Notes: generated from the letters alone by a model not told the origin. A stretch of DNA of 64,000 nt from Anaerolineae bacterium (GCA_022071955.1 JAJVIM010000015.1:62001-126000); one strand, 5' to 3'; positions 7,074-16,458 are shown, counted from the first letter of the stretch. Program-made: numbers and translations.

Positions 7074-9401
7074 CTAATCTTTGAGCAGCGATTCCAGTAT
7101 CCACACGGCGGCGCGCTTGTCCAGCGGCTCGTTGTTGTTGCCGCATTTGGGGCTGTAAATGCAACTGGGGCAGCCGTCATCGCAGGGGCAGTCTTTAATG
7201 GTAGCCAGGGTGGCTTCCCACAGTTCGGTGAGTAAATTGAAACCCTGCTCGGTAATGCCGACGCCGCCGGGGTAGCCATCGTAAATAAAAATTTGGGGCT
7301 GGCCGGTAGCCGGGTGCAGCGGCGTGGATAGGCCGCCAATATCCCAGCGGTCGCACATGGCAAAGAGCGGCAGCAGGCCAATGGCGGCGTGCTCAACGGC
7401 GTGCAGCCCGCCCAAAAAATCCCAGCCGCGCCGGGCCAGATGCGTGGCCCAATCGGGCGGCACATCCCACCAGATGGCCCGGGTTTCAAAAATGTTCTCC
7501 GGCATTTCCAGCGGCGTTTCGCCCAGATCGGTTTCGCTGAACTGGCGCACGCGGCGATAGCCCACCACCTGCTGGCTCACCCGCACCGCGCCCCAATAGG
7601 CCGTGCAGTATTTCATCTGCCGGTGCTGGATGGAGCGGATAATATTGATGTCGCTGCGCTCGTGAACTTGCGTGTAGTAGTCAACCCGGGCCGGTTGCAG
7701 TACCGCCCGTCCCTGTTGCAAATTGAGTTCCGTCACCAAAAAACTTTCGCCCTGGTGCATGTAAATTGCGCCGGGATGAACCCGGCCAAACGCCGACGCT
7801 TCGTCCATTTCTTCCAGCGGTTTGTTTTTTTTGCTGCCATCCACCAGCACAATCGGTTTGCTGCCCATACTGCGAATGCTCACGTGCTGGGCCGGGTAAT
7901 CGTGGCCGCGATAATACCACTGGTCGTGATCCGGCGCGTAGGCAACCATACCCTGCTCCTCCAATTTGACCATCGCCGCGATAAATTCACCGCCAAAATG
8001 AGACTCGTCCGCCGGCGACAGCGGCAATTCGTGGGCGGCGCAGGGCAAATGCTGCTCCAGTACGTACAAATTGCCGGGGTCGATGAGGGCGTGTTCGTGG
8101 GGGCGCTCAAACAGTTGTTTGGGGTGACGCATAAAATATTGGTCCAGCGGGTTGTCCAGCCCTACCAAAATGGCCAACGAACTGCTGCCGCCGCGCCGCC
8201 CGGCTCGCCCGGCCTGCTGCCACAGGCTGGCGATGGTGCCGGGGTACCCCACCGACACGGTGGCGTCCAGCCCGCCCACATCCACGCCCAATTCCAGGGC
8301 CGATGTGGCCGTTACGCCGATCAGCTCGCCGCGAAAGAGCGCCTGCTCAATTTCGCGGCGGTGCTCGGCCAGGTAGCCGGCCCGATAGCTGGCCACGCGG
8401 TCAATTAAATCGGGGTCGGTGCGGTCCAGCGTTTGCCGGGCGTAGCTCAAAATCAGTTCGGCCACCACCCGCGCTTTGGTAAAGGTGATGTTGCGGATTT
8501 GGTGGCGGGTCAGTTCGGCAAACAGGTTGGCCGCTTCGCCGTTGGGGCTGCGCCGCGCCGATTTTTGGCGGTCGACAAAGGGTGGGTTCCACATGGCAAA
8601 CTGTTTGGGCGCTTGCGGCGAGCCATCGTCATTGACCACCAGCGGTTTGTGGCCGGTGAGCCGGGCAATGTGTTCGCCGGGATTGGCAATCGTCGCGGAG
8701 CAGCAGATAAATTGGGGCTGGCTGCCGTACAGCCGGCACAGCCGGGTGAGCCGTCGCAGCACCACGGCTACGTGGCTGCCAAACACGCCGCGGTAAATGT
8801 GGGCCTCATCGACCACCACAAAGCGCAGATTTTTGAGAAAATGGCTCCAGCGCCGGTGGTTGGGCAAAATGCCCACGTGCAGCATATCCGGGTTGGTCAG
8901 TAAAATGTGGGCGTCCTGCCGCAGTTGGGTGCGCGCGTTTTTGGGCGTGTCGCCATCGTAAGTGCCAAATTGAGGCGTAACCAGGGCCCGGCCGCTGTTG
9001 TTTTTTTCGCTGGCGGCTTTAAATCGATCAGTCAACTCGGTGAGGTTGCGCAGTTGGTCCTGGGCCAGGGCTTTGGTGGGGAACAGGTAAATGGCCCGCG
9101 TTTGGGGGTTGAGCGCCACCGCTTCCAGCACGGGCACGTTGTAGCACAACGTTTTGCCGCTGGCGGTGCTGGTGGCAACCACCACATACTGGCCGCGCCG
9201 GGCCGCGTCGATGGCCTGGGCCTGGTGGGTGTACAGCTTTTTCAGCCCGCCGGCCTGCAACGCTTCCACCAGCGAGCGCAGCATCGGCTTTTCCAGCGAT
9301 TGATAACGGGCGCGGCGCGCGCCCAATCGCTCGATGTGGGTGAGCTGATTCTCGTAAAAATTTTGATCTTTGAGGTTACTGAGAAATTCTGCTGGATTCA
9401 T
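7074..9401 (-). CDS. DEAD/DEAH-box helicase with DUF1998 zinc module (MrfA/YprA type)
   Basis: The 775-residue protein is a superfamily 2 DNA helicase. Walker A is TSTASGKT at residues 77-84, the DEAH box is VVVDEAH near 195, and motif VI is QQAGRAGRRG near 400. The C-terminal DUF1998 region ends with a Cys cluster CPCDDGCPSCIYSPKCG near residues 736-752. This layout and length match Bacillus YprA/MrfA and fungal Hrq1 helicases, which act in mitomycin-type and cross-link repair. The MrfB nuclease partner is not adjacent. Its ATG overlaps the stop of the upstream HAD gene by four bases (ATGA), so they are cotranslated. Confidence 0.9.
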   Translation of the reverse strand: MNPAEFLSNLKDQNFYENQLTHIERLGARRARYQSLEKPMLRSLVEALQAGGLKKLYTHQAQAIDAARRGQYVVVATSTASGKTLCYNVPVLEAVALNPQTRAIYLFPTKALAQDQLRNLTELTDRFKAASEKNNSGRALVTPQFGTYDGDTPKNARTQLRQDAHILLTNPDMLHVGILPNHRRWSHFLKNLRFVVVDEAHIYRGVFGSHVAVVLRRLTRLCRLYGSQPQFICCSATIANPGEHIARLTGHKPLVVNDDGSPQAPKQFAMWNPPFVDRQKSARRSPNGEAANLFAELTRHQIRNITFTKARVVAELILSYARQTLDRTDPDLIDRVASYRAGYLAEHRREIEQALFRGELIGVTATSALELGVDVGGLDATVSVGYPGTIASLWQQAGRAGRRGGSSSLAILVGLDNPLDQYFMRHPKQLFERPHEHALIDPGNLYVLEQHLPCAAHELPLSPADESHFGGEFIAAMVKLEEQGMVAYAPDHDQWYYRGHDYPAQHVSIRSMGSKPIVLVDGSKKNKPLEEMDEASAFGRVHPGAIYMHQGESFLVTELNLQQGRAVLQPARVDYYTQVHERSDINIIRSIQHRQMKYCTAYWGAVRVSQQVVGYRRVRQFSETDLGETPLEMPENIFETRAIWWDVPPDWATHLARRGWDFLGGLHAVEHAAIGLLPLFAMCDRWDIGGLSTPLHPATGQPQIFIYDGYPGGVGITEQGFNLLTELWEATLATIKDCPCDDGCPSCIYSPKCGNNNEPLDKRAAVWILESLLKD

Positions 9402-10108
9402 TCCGACAATGGATAGGTTTGGCGGCTGCCAAATGGAATTTGGGCGCTGTTCACCCGTAAAAAATATGTGTCATCGGGCCGGCGCTCCATCTGCGTTTCA
9501 CAAAAATCGGGGATGATGTGCTGCGCGCCGATTTGCCGCAGTTGGGCCGCCATTGCGCCCGTTTGCACACCGATGCACATCGCCCCGGCTTTGATGCCGG
9601 CGGTGGTTCCGCTCAGCGAATCCTCAAATACCACGCAGGTTTCCGGCCGCACCCGCAGCCGTTGGGCGGCGGTAACGTAGCCTTCGGGGTGAGGTTTGCC
9701 GAGGGTTATATCTTCCCGGCTGATGACCACCCGCAGCAAGCCCGCAAGTTGCAGATCGTTCAACACCTGCGTCACCCGCTCCCGGGCGGCGCTGGTGACC
9801 AACGCCGTAGGGACGGCCAGCCGCTGCAAATTGTGCAAAAAATCGATGACGCCGGGAATAGTGTGAACCGGCCAGGTTGGTTCGAGCCGGGGCAGGTCGG
9901 CCAGTATTTTTTGGTGCTCGGCGGTGGACAACTGCCCAAATAATATGTTGAGCGTGTGCTGTGGCGGGCAGCCGTAAATGTGCCGGTCAAAATCGGCAGG
10001 GGTGAGTTCAATCTGGTGGCTGTGGGCCAGTTGTGTCCAAAATTGGGTAACAGATTGGCGCGTTTCAATGAGCACGCCATCCATATCAAATAAAATTGCC
10101 TGGTACAT
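9398..10108 (-). CDS. HAD-superfamily hydrolase, phosphoglucomutase-like
   Basis: The 236-residue protein begins MYQAILFDMDGVLIE with the catalytic D8 and D10 of the HAD fold. A cap domain follows, then motif II VTSAARE, motif III Lys in LGKPHPEG, and motif IV VVFEDSLSGTTAGIKAG. This is subfamily IA, like beta-phosphoglucomutase or small phosphatases; the substrate cannot be predicted. It is the first gene of a two-gene unit with the helicase, overlapping by four bases. Confidence 0.9.
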   Translation of the reverse strand: MYQAILFDMDGVLIETRQSVTQFWTQLAHSHQIELTPADFDRHIYGCPPQHTLNILFGQLSTAEHQKILADLPRLEPTWPVHTIPGVIDFLHNLQRLAVPTALVTSAARERVTQVLNDLQLAGLLRVVISREDITLGKPHPEGYVTAAQRLRVRPETCVVFEDSLSGTTAGIKAGAMCIGVQTGAMAAQLRQIGAQHIIPDFCETQMERRPDDTYFLRVNSAQIPFGSRQTYPLSE

Positions 10109-10221
10109 AATAGCGCCCCAAAATAAGGTTAATCGATTTAATGGGTCTTATTATACCTGCTTGCCCAAAAACAGCCCATGCAATGATTTGATTCTTTGTT
10201 CTGTTGTATTGCAACTGTTTG

Positions 10222-10230
10222 TGATAAAAT
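10222..10230 (+). promoter_or_regulatory. Extended -10 promoter candidate for the gene at 10288
   Basis: TGATAAAAT reads as an extended -10 (TG-N-TAAAAT). No good -35 lies at 17 bp; TTGTAT is 15 bp upstream. It leaves a leader of about 50 bases before the ATG. Confidence 0.4.
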
Positions 10231-10287
10231 ACTACGGGAGACAGATAGTGTGTCTCCTGTTACATTTTTCAAGGATCAGGAATTCTT

Positions 10288-11808
10288 ATGGATTTGATGA
10301 CACTGGGCCTGCTGGGGTTGTTGCTCCTGGGCTTTATTCTGTTGCTGGCTGTAGTGCTGCTGCGACGGCGACGGCGTCGCGCTGGCAAAGCACAGCCAAA
10401 GAAAACCTCGGCTAAATCTGAGGCCAAAAAAGCGCCGCCCAAACAGGTCGCGCCTAAAAAACAGGCTCCCGCCGATGGCAAAACTCCGCCGCCGGCCAAA
10501 CCCGCCGATAACTCCACCAAAATATTGGGCGGCCCCACCGAGCAGCAGCGCGCTCTGCCGGCCCAGCCCAAGCTGGCCTACGCCCCGGCGGGCGAGAAAA
10601 TTCGCATTTTGATTGTTGATGACAATACCGGTACCCGTGAAAACGTGAGCCGGCTGCTGTATTTTGAAGACGATTTGGAAGTGATCGGCCAGGCGGTCAA
10701 TGGCCGGCAGGGTGTTGAGATGGCCATTGCGTTAAAGCCGCACATTGTGCTGATGGACATCAATATGCCCGATATGGATGGCATTACCGCCACCCACGAA
10801 ATGGCCACCAAATCGCCTTTTAGCCAGGTCATTATTATGTCGGTGCAGGCCGACCAGCATTATATGCGGCGGGCTATGGCCGCCGGCGCGCGTGATTTTC
10901 AGCCCAAACCTTTCACTTCAGAAGAGCTGGTGAGCTGCATTCGGCGAGTGTACAGCATTGGGCTGCCCATTTACCAGCAGTACGAGGCCATAGAGAAAGC
11001 CAAAACCGAGGATAAGGCCAAAGCCAAACAGGCAGACAAACCCGAGCGAACCGAGTCGCCGATTATTGCCGTGTACAGCCCCAAAGGTGGCACCGGGGTT
11101 TCCGCGATTGCCGTGAATTTGGCCGTGGCGGTGCATCAGGCGCTCGGTGATACGGTGCTGATGGACGGCGCGCTGCAATTTGGCGATGTGTCCGTGCATC
11201 TGGATACACGCCCCACCCGCTCGATTATCGATATGATTCACGATGGCCAGATGGAAGCGGATTTGCTGGATGATGTGCTGTTACCGCACAATTCCGGGTT
11301 AAAATTGCTGATGGCCCCACCCCAGCCCGAACTGGCCGAGTCTGTTTCCAACTCGATGGTGCCCGAGGTGTTGGCCACGCTCAAAAAACAATTTAACGCC
11401 GTGGTTGTCGATACCATTTGCCATCTCACCCACCACACACTCTCTATTTTTGACGCCGCCGACTGCGTGCTGGTATTGCTCACCCCGGAGCTGCCGGCCA
11501 TCAAAAGCGCCAAGCTTTTTTTGGAATTGACCGAGCAACTGCATTTTAAAGACAAACACATTTTTGTGGTGATTAACCGTTCCGATTTCCCGGGCGGGAT
11601 TCAGCCCCGGCAGATTCAGAAGGTGCTCAAACTGGAGCAAACCTACCAGATTCCGCACGATCCGCGCATTGTTAACGCTCTGGCCCGCGGCGCACCCGTG
11701 GTGCTATCGGATTCGGCGGCGCCATCGGCGGTGGCCATCCAGGCGCTGGCCAAAGCCGTGCTGGATGCCCTGGCCGTCTCGCAAGGCGAACCGGAAGGCG
11801 TATCGTAA
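10288..11808 (+). CDS. Membrane-anchored receiver-domain / TadZ (CpaE)-like ATPase
   Basis: The 506-residue protein has one transmembrane helix (about residues 4-25) followed by a block of arginines, so the rest is cytoplasmic. A Pro/Ala/Lys-rich linker leads to a response-regulator receiver domain (about 105-225; RILIVDDN, phospho-acceptor near D157 in VLMDINMPD, and PKPF). A MinD-fold ATPase follows from about residue 265, with SPKGGTGVSA replacing the canonical KGGxGKT. CpaE/TadZ proteins place type IV Tad pili at the pole and often have this relaxed Walker A. The extra N-terminal membrane anchor is unusual. No other tad genes are in the window. Confidence 0.85.
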   Translation: MDLMTLGLLGLLLLGFILLLAVVLLRRRRRRAGKAQPKKTSAKSEAKKAPPKQVAPKKQAPADGKTPPPAKPADNSTKILGGPTEQQRALPAQPKLAYAPAGEKIRILIVDDNTGTRENVSRLLYFEDDLEVIGQAVNGRQGVEMAIALKPHIVLMDINMPDMDGITATHEMATKSPFSQVIIMSVQADQHYMRRAMAAGARDFQPKPFTSEELVSCIRRVYSIGLPIYQQYEAIEKAKTEDKAKAKQADKPERTESPIIAVYSPKGGTGVSAIAVNLAVAVHQALGDTVLMDGALQFGDVSVHLDTRPTRSIIDMIHDGQMEADLLDDVLLPHNSGLKLLMAPPQPELAESVSNSMVPEVLATLKKQFNAVVVDTICHLTHHTLSIFDAADCVLVLLTPELPAIKSAKLFLELTEQLHFKDKHIFVVINRSDFPGGIQPRQIQKVLKLEQTYQIPHDPRIVNALARGAPVVLSDSAAPSAVAIQALAKAVLDALAVSQGEPEGVS

Positions 11809-11833
11809 CGTATCAAACAAATTAAACAAAAAA

Positions 11834-11866
11834 ATCCTCGCAGCACGCACGCTGTGAGGATTTTTT
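11834..11866. terminator. Rho-independent terminator between convergent genes
   Basis: An 11-bp stem (ATCCTCGCAGC / GCTGTGAGGAT, one G-U pair) with a six-base loop, flanked by A-runs and T-runs. It can stop the 10288 gene and the convergent kinase transcript. Confidence 0.85.
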
Positions 11867-11884
11867 ATTTATCTGATTGCTGCT

Positions 11885-13567
11885 CTATCCCCCCAACTGA
11901 CCGAGCAACTCCCGGGCGCGCTCTTTGAGCAGCGGCGAGGCGGCGTTGTTCTGAATGATCTGCCTCACTTCTCGTAGGGCGGCCAGCCGGTTGCCCTGCT
12001 GCTTTAAATAATAGGCGTTGGCCAGATGAACTTCCGGGCTGTCAGGCTCCAGCGCCAGCGCCCGGTCAATGGCGGTTTTGGCCTCGGTGGGGCGATTGAG
12101 CTGGGTTAAGGCGATGGCCTGCCCGGCGACAAGCGTGGCGTTATCCGGCTCCAGTTCCGCCGCTTTGGTCAGCGAGTCCAGCGCCGCGGTTGGATTGCGC
12201 TCAAAAAAGAGCTGGCCCTCGCCCAGCCGCGCCCAGGCCGCAGCTTGAGCGGGGTTGTTATCAACCGCCTGCTGCAACGCGGCCATACTGGCCTCGTGTT
12301 GACCCTGCGCCCGCTGAGCCAGGCTCAGGCCAAAATAGGCCGGCAGATAGTGCGGGTCGGCGGCGATGGCCCGCTCGTACAGGCCTACCGCTTCGGCCAT
12401 ATTTTGGTTGCGGACGGCCTGGTTAGCCTGCCGGGCCAACTCCTCGGCCGAGGCAGTGCCCGGCTGCTCCGGTGCGGTTTCGTCCGGCGGGAGTTTGGCC
12501 TGCTCGACGGGCGGCGCGGGCTGTGGCGGAGCATCGCTGTTGGCCGGCGGGAGTTCGGCCTGTTCGGCGGGCGGGCGCGACACCGGCGGCGCGTTGCGGC
12601 GGGCGCGGAGCAGGAGTCCCCCCAAAACCAGCCCGGCTGCTACCAGCAAAATCAGCGCGGCGCTGCCGGCCCACACCCACCACGGGACGCCTTTTTTGGC
12701 CGGAATCGGGGCCGATGCGGCGGCCGGGATTGGCGCGGCGGGGGCGGCCAGCGTGTTTTCCAGCGCGTTCAATAAATCGGTCACGGTGGCAAAGCGGTCG
12801 GCCGGATTTTTGGCCAGCGCTTTGAGCAGCAGGCGTTCGACGGCCGGTTCAATTTTGGGATTGATGTCGCTGGGCAGGGGCAGCGGCGCGTAAATGTGAT
12901 CGTGGATGGTGGCAAAGGGGGTGTCGGCGTTAAACGGTACCCGGCCGGTGAGCATTTCATATAACACCACCCCCAGCGAGTAGATGTCGGTCCGGCCGTC
13001 CAGCTCCTTTAACCCCTGGGCCTGTTCCGGGCTGATGTACTGCGGCGTGCCCACCATCATATCCTGCGAGAGGGTGCTTTCGCCGGCCTGAACCATCCGC
13101 GCCAGCCCAAAGTCGGTCAGAAAAACGCTGTCGCTGCTGGTGAGCATGATATTGCTGGGTTTGATGTCGCGGTGGAGCACGCCCTGCTGGTGGGCGTAGG
13201 CCAGCGCCTGGCACACGGGGCGCATCAAGCGCAAAATCTGGGAGCGCGGCATTGGTTCGTGGCTCATTTTGGCTTTGAGCGTGTCGCCTTCGATAAACCG
13301 CATCACCAGATAGGGTTCGCCGTGGTGCTCGTTAAAATCATACACCGGGATAATGTTGGGATGTTCCAGGTTGGCAACAATGCGGGCTTCGCGTTTGAAG
13401 CGTTCAAAAAATTGGGGGTCCTGCTTAAAAGCGGGATGCAGTACTTTTATGGCCACGTAACGGTCCAGCGAGGCATGGTAGGCTTTGAAGACCGTTGCCA
13501 TGCCGCCGCTGCCCAGTTGCTCAATAATGCGGTACGGGCCAACATTTTCGCCGGGTAAAATGGGCAT
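11885..13567 (-). CDS. Ser/Thr protein kinase with C-terminal TPR region
   Basis: The 560-residue protein begins at ATG 13567, nine bases after AAAGGAG. The N-terminal kinase domain (about 1-270) has the glycine loop LGSGGMATVF, the ATP-binding K41 (AIKVLHP), the catalytic loop HRDIKPSN with D134, and DFG near 152. A Pro/Ala linker leads to a single transmembrane helix near 300-325, then a Pro/Ala/Glu-rich outer stretch and TPR repeats from about 385 to the end. Kinase inside, TPRs outside is a common PknB-like arrangement for sensing or assembling envelope partners. Its targets are not evident. Confidence 0.93.
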   Translation of the reverse strand: MPILPGENVGPYRIIEQLGSGGMATVFKAYHASLDRYVAIKVLHPAFKQDPQFFERFKREARIVANLEHPNIIPVYDFNEHHGEPYLVMRFIEGDTLKAKMSHEPMPRSQILRLMRPVCQALAYAHQQGVLHRDIKPSNIMLTSSDSVFLTDFGLARMVQAGESTLSQDMMVGTPQYISPEQAQGLKELDGRTDIYSLGVVLYEMLTGRVPFNADTPFATIHDHIYAPLPLPSDINPKIEPAVERLLLKALAKNPADRFATVTDLLNALENTLAAPAAPIPAAASAPIPAKKGVPWWVWAGSAALILLVAAGLVLGGLLLRARRNAPPVSRPPAEQAELPPANSDAPPQPAPPVEQAKLPPDETAPEQPGTASAEELARQANQAVRNQNMAEAVGLYERAIAADPHYLPAYFGLSLAQRAQGQHEASMAALQQAVDNNPAQAAAWARLGEGQLFFERNPTAALDSLTKAAELEPDNATLVAGQAIALTQLNRPTEAKTAIDRALALEPDSPEVHLANAYYLKQQGNRLAALREVRQIIQNNAASPLLKERARELLGQLGG

Positions 13568-13704
13568 CTGCTGCGCTCCTTTGGGGAGTTGGTTAGCTTT
13601 TATTTTCAATTATACAACCAATACCAAATGACTCAATCACACTTTTCTGCCAGTATAGCGCCGGGGTATTAGGCTGGTGTAATCGATTTGTAAAATGAGT
13701 GTAA

Positions 13705-13742
13705 AAACAAAACCCCCAAAGGTCGGGCGGCCTTTGGGGGTT
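13705..13742 (-). terminator. Terminator of glyA
   Basis: A 12-bp perfect stem (AACCCCCAAAGG / CCTTTGGGGGTT) with an eight-base loop. On the minus strand it is followed by TTTTGTTTTT. Confidence 0.88.
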
Positions 13743-13760
13743 GAAGTGTGCGGACGGGGC

Positions 13761-15053
13761 TTATTCCAGCCCGGGCACCGGGAAGCGAGCGCACAGCTCG
13801 GCGGTTGTGTGCCGAATTTCGGCCAGCCGGGCGTCGTCGCCGCTGTGGTAAACCGCCTGCAAAATGCATTCGCCCACGGTTTTCACTTCGGCCGGGCCAA
13901 AGCCGCGGGTGGTAATGGCCGGCGTGCCCAGCCGAACGCCGCTGGTGGTGCGCGGTGGCTGCGGGTCAAACGGAATAAGATTTTTGTTTACGGTGATACC
14001 GGCTTTGTGCAGCGCGTCTTCGCCATCCTGGCCGGTAATATTGGCCGGGCGCAGGTCTACCAGCATCAGGTGGTTGTCGGTGCCGCCGGAAACCAGCCGC
14101 AACCCGCCTTCGATCAGCGTTTGGGCCAGCACCTGAGCGTTATCGAGCACGCGTTGCTGGTAGGCTTTAAATCCGGGTTGAAGCGCTTCGTGCAGGGCCA
14201 CGGCTTTGGCGGCAATCACGTGCATCAGCGGGCCACCCTGAATGCCGGGGAACACGGCGCGGTTGATGGCTTTGGCGTGCTCTTTTTTGCACAGGATCAG
14301 CCCGCCGCGCGGCCCGCGCAGGGTTTTGTGAGTGGTGGTGGTAACCACGTCGCAGTAGGGCACGGGGTCGGGGTGCAGGTCTGCTGCCACCAGGCCGGCC
14401 ACGTGAGCCATATCCATTACCAGATACGCGCCCACGCTGTCGGCGATGGCGCGCAGGCGGGGGTAGTCAAACAGGCGCGGGTAGGCGCTGGCCCCCACCA
14501 TAATCAGTTTGGGTTTGTGTTCGCGGGCCAGTTGGGCAATGTCATCGTAATCAAGCTGTTCGGTTTGGGGGTGGACGCCGTAGTGGATGAAATTGTAGTA
14601 GTGGCCTGAAAAGTTGAGATGCATACCGTGGGTCAGGTGGCCGCCGTGGTCCAGTTTAAAGGCCAGCACGGTATCGCCCGGCTGGATCAGGGCCAGATAG
14701 GCGGCGGCGTTGGCCTGCGCGCCCGAATGCGGCTGCACATTGGCAAATTCTGCGCCAAACAGCTTTTTGGCCCGTTCGCGGGCCAGTTCTTCGGCCACGT
14801 CAACAAATTCGCAGCCGCCGTAGTAACGTTTGCCGGGATAGCCTTCGGCGTATTTGTTGGTTAATACCGATCCCTGCGCGGCCATTACGGCGGCGCTGGT
14901 GTAGTTTTCAGACGCGATCAATTCAATTTGGTCACGTTGCCGTTGGCGTTCGCTTTTGATCGCCGCCAGAATTTCCGGATCGGTCGCGGCCAGCAGTTCA
15001 TCGATGGCGGCTACTCTGGCATTTGGTGTAGTGAGTGTTTGTTGCATCAGCAT
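13761..15053 (-). CDS. glyA: Serine hydroxymethyltransferase
   Basis: The 430-residue PLP enzyme converts serine and tetrahydrofolate to glycine and methylene-tetrahydrofolate. Typical stretches are [44 protein letters not shown] and [14 protein letters not shown], where the Lys near residue 235 binds PLP. The ATG at 15053 has GAGGG eight bases upstream; the open frame extends further but into the tRNA gene. It lies downstream of tRNA-Val and of a T-run hairpin, and has its own terminator. It links to the two folC genes in the window through one-carbon metabolism, but they are not adjacent. Confidence 0.97.
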   Translation of the reverse strand: MLMQQTLTTPNARVAAIDELLAATDPEILAAIKSERQRQRDQIELIASENYTSAAVMAAQGSVLTNKYAEGYPGKRYYGGCEFVDVAEELARERAKKLFGAEFANVQPHSGAQANAAAYLALIQPGDTVLAFKLDHGGHLTHGMHLNFSGHYYNFIHYGVHPQTEQLDYDDIAQLAREHKPKLIMVGASAYPRLFDYPRLRAIADSVGAYLVMDMAHVAGLVAADLHPDPVPYCDVVTTTTHKTLRGPRGGLILCKKEHAKAINRAVFPGIQGGPLMHVIAAKAVALHEALQPGFKAYQQRVLDNAQVLAQTLIEGGLRLVSGGTDNHLMLVDLRPANITGQDGEDALHKAGITVNKNLIPFDPQPPRTTSGVRLGTPAITTRGFGPAEVKTVGECILQAVYHSGDDARLAEIRHTTAELCARFPVPGLE

Positions 15054-15077
15054 CGTTTTACCCTCAACATAAGCTAA

Positions 15078-15102
15078 AAAAAAAGCCTGGTCGAGGCCAG
15101 GC
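15078..15102 (-). terminator. Terminator between tRNA-Val and glyA
   Basis: On the minus strand, GCCTGG / CCAGGC hairpin (15085-15102) followed by a run of nine T. It lies 14 bases past the tRNA 3' end and 24 bases before the glyA ATG, so it ends the tRNA transcript and could attenuate read-through into glyA. Confidence 0.8.
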
Positions 15103-15115
15103 CGGTTCACGAGAG

Positions 15116-15189
15116 TGGGCGGTACAAGACTCGAACTTGTGGCCTCCACGATGTCAACGTGGCGCTCTAACCAACTGAGCTAACCGCCC
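15116..15189 (-). tRNA. tRNA-Val (anticodon GAC)
   Basis: A full cloverleaf is readable: acceptor GGGCGGT / ACCGCCC, D-arm TAGCTCAGTTGGTTAGAGC, anticodon stem CCACG / CGTGG with loop TTGACAT giving GAC, and T-arm ACAAGTTCGAGTCTTGT. The discriminator is A. The 3' CCA is not encoded. Confidence 0.97.
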
Positions 15190-15335
15190 GGAACGACAGC
15201 CATTATACCACTGCTGCCACAAGAAGCAAATTTATGGCCCTGCGCTAATTTGCACAAACAAGATGACTTTTGCGCTATTGTATTTTGATATAGCTTTTAT
15301 ATCATTAATACTAACCGTTTATCACAGGAGAAGCG

Positions 15336-15758
15336 ATGATGACCAGTGCAATTCCGTTTGCCACCGAGGCCTGGGTGCAGCGCTTTAAAGTTGAAATCAA
15401 CGCCAGCGAAGATTATCGCCGGGCCGCCAAAAACTGGGAAGGCGATTTTCTGTTTGTGGTTGAGCCGGATGCCGCTAACCCCCGGCCCATTTCAATGTAT
15501 GTTGACCTCTACCACGGCCAATGCCGCCAGGCTTTTTTGGTGAGCGATTCCGCCGCACCCCGGGCCGAGTTTGTGATTAGTGCCAGTATGCGGGTGTGGC
15601 AGGCGGTGGCCCAAAAGCAGCTCGATCCGATCAAGGCGCTGCTCACCCGGCAACTCAAACTTACCGGCAATATGGCCAAAATTATGCGTAACGTCAAAGC
15701 CGCCAACGAGCTGGTCAACTGCACCACCCGCTTTGATACGCAGTTTCCGGCCGGTTAA
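15336..15758 (+). CDS. SCP2 sterol-carrier-like domain protein
   Basis: The 140-residue protein resembles the SCP-2 lipid-carrier fold: a strand-rich half ([32 protein letters not shown]) followed by a helical end with [18 protein letters not shown], the typical SCP2 pattern of small amounts of activity plus K-x-x-G-N-x-x-K. AGGAG precedes the double ATG. A lipid or acyl ligand is inferred from the family only. It converges on the next gene; their stop codons overlap. Confidence 0.75.
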   Translation: MMTSAIPFATEAWVQRFKVEINASEDYRRAAKNWEGDFLFVVEPDAANPRPISMYVDLYHGQCRQAFLVSDSAAPRAEFVISASMRVWQAVAQKQLDPIKALLTRQLKLTGNMAKIMRNVKAANELVNCTTRFDTQFPAG

Positions 15759-16039
15759 ACCAGCTCATTAATTTTGCGGGCCAGTTTAAAATCGCGCTCG
15801 CTGATCCCCTGCACATCGTGCGAGGTTAAATCGATCACTACCTGGTTCCAAACGTTGCTCCATTCCGGGTGGTGATTGGCTTTTTCGGCCAGCATAGCCA
15901 CCTGGCTCATAAAACCCCAGGCTTCGACAAAGTTTTTAAACTTTAACTCCCTGTGCAGTTTGCCATTTTTTAACGCCCAACCGTCCAAATTGGCCAATTC
16001 CTGTTCAATTTGGCTCGATGTCATTTTTTCTGCCGGCAT
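15755..16039 (-). CDS. 4a-hydroxytetrahydrobiopterin dehydratase (PCD)
   Basis: The 94-residue protein carries the PCD signature [21 protein letters not shown] with H56, H57 and the second His. It dehydrates pterin-4a-carbinolamine during pterin recycling. The ATG at 16039 is preferred because AAGGAGG is eight bases upstream. No phenylalanine hydroxylase is nearby; in many bacteria PCD homologues stand alone and may serve molybdopterin or other pterins. Its stop overlaps the stop of the convergent SCP2 gene. Confidence 0.92.
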   Translation of the reverse strand: MPAEKMTSSQIEQELANLDGWALKNGKLHRELKFKNFVEAWGFMSQVAMLAEKANHHPEWSNVWNQVVIDLTSHDVQGISERDFKLARKINELV

Positions 16040-16085
16040 AAACACCTCCTTTGAAATTAGAGTTGGCTAACCCTCACCCCCCTGC

Positions 16086-16197
16086 CCACCCTCTCCCTCT
16101 GGGAGAGGGTGGATTTCTTTTTGTGGGTGACGCCAGGCGCGTAGCGCCTGGCGTCACCCACATCTTTACATTCCCCTCCCCCTATCAGGGGGAGGGG
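16086..16197. repeat. Cluster of three perfect hairpin palindromes
   Basis: Three inverted repeats lie in a row: 12-bp arms at 16086-16112 (three-base loop), 19-bp arms at 16122-16162 (loop GTA), and 11-bp arms at 16173-16197 (loop ATC). All are perfect. None has a T-run. They look like repetitive extragenic elements rather than terminators. Confidence 0.8.
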
Positions 16198-16231
16198 TTA
16201 GGGGAGGGGGGTTATTAAATTTTCACTCTTT

Positions 16232-16330
16232 GGTGTCGAATCCCCGATTCTGTCGGGCTTCTATCAAAATAAACGAATCTGCGAATCAGCGAGTCTGCGA
16301 ATGTAGGGGCGCTTCGCGAAGCGCCCCTAC
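16232..16330. repeat. Dispersed repeat, copy 1
   Basis: This stretch is similar to 35502-35583: both start with GTCGAA-CCCC-G-TTCTGTCG, continue through AAAATAA-GAATC-GCGAAT, and end in a 28-bp palindrome GTAGGGG-GCTTCGCGAAGC-CCCCTAC (16303-16330, perfect in this copy). The copy boundaries are approximate. Confidence 0.75.
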
Positions 16331-16458
16331 TCAAATTTCATTGTTCGTTGCAGCCGCGCAGCTTGTCCCCTCTCTGAACAAATGTGTTTCTGATAAACGT
16401 AGCCGGCCGCCCGGCAAAATACAAATCGAATCCCGGCCGGTAATTTTGCATAAAATGC

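Noticed and set aside
13695-14609. A 304-codon open frame on the plus strand
   Set aside because: It is antisense to glyA and even crosses the glyA terminator; no domain or ribosome site.
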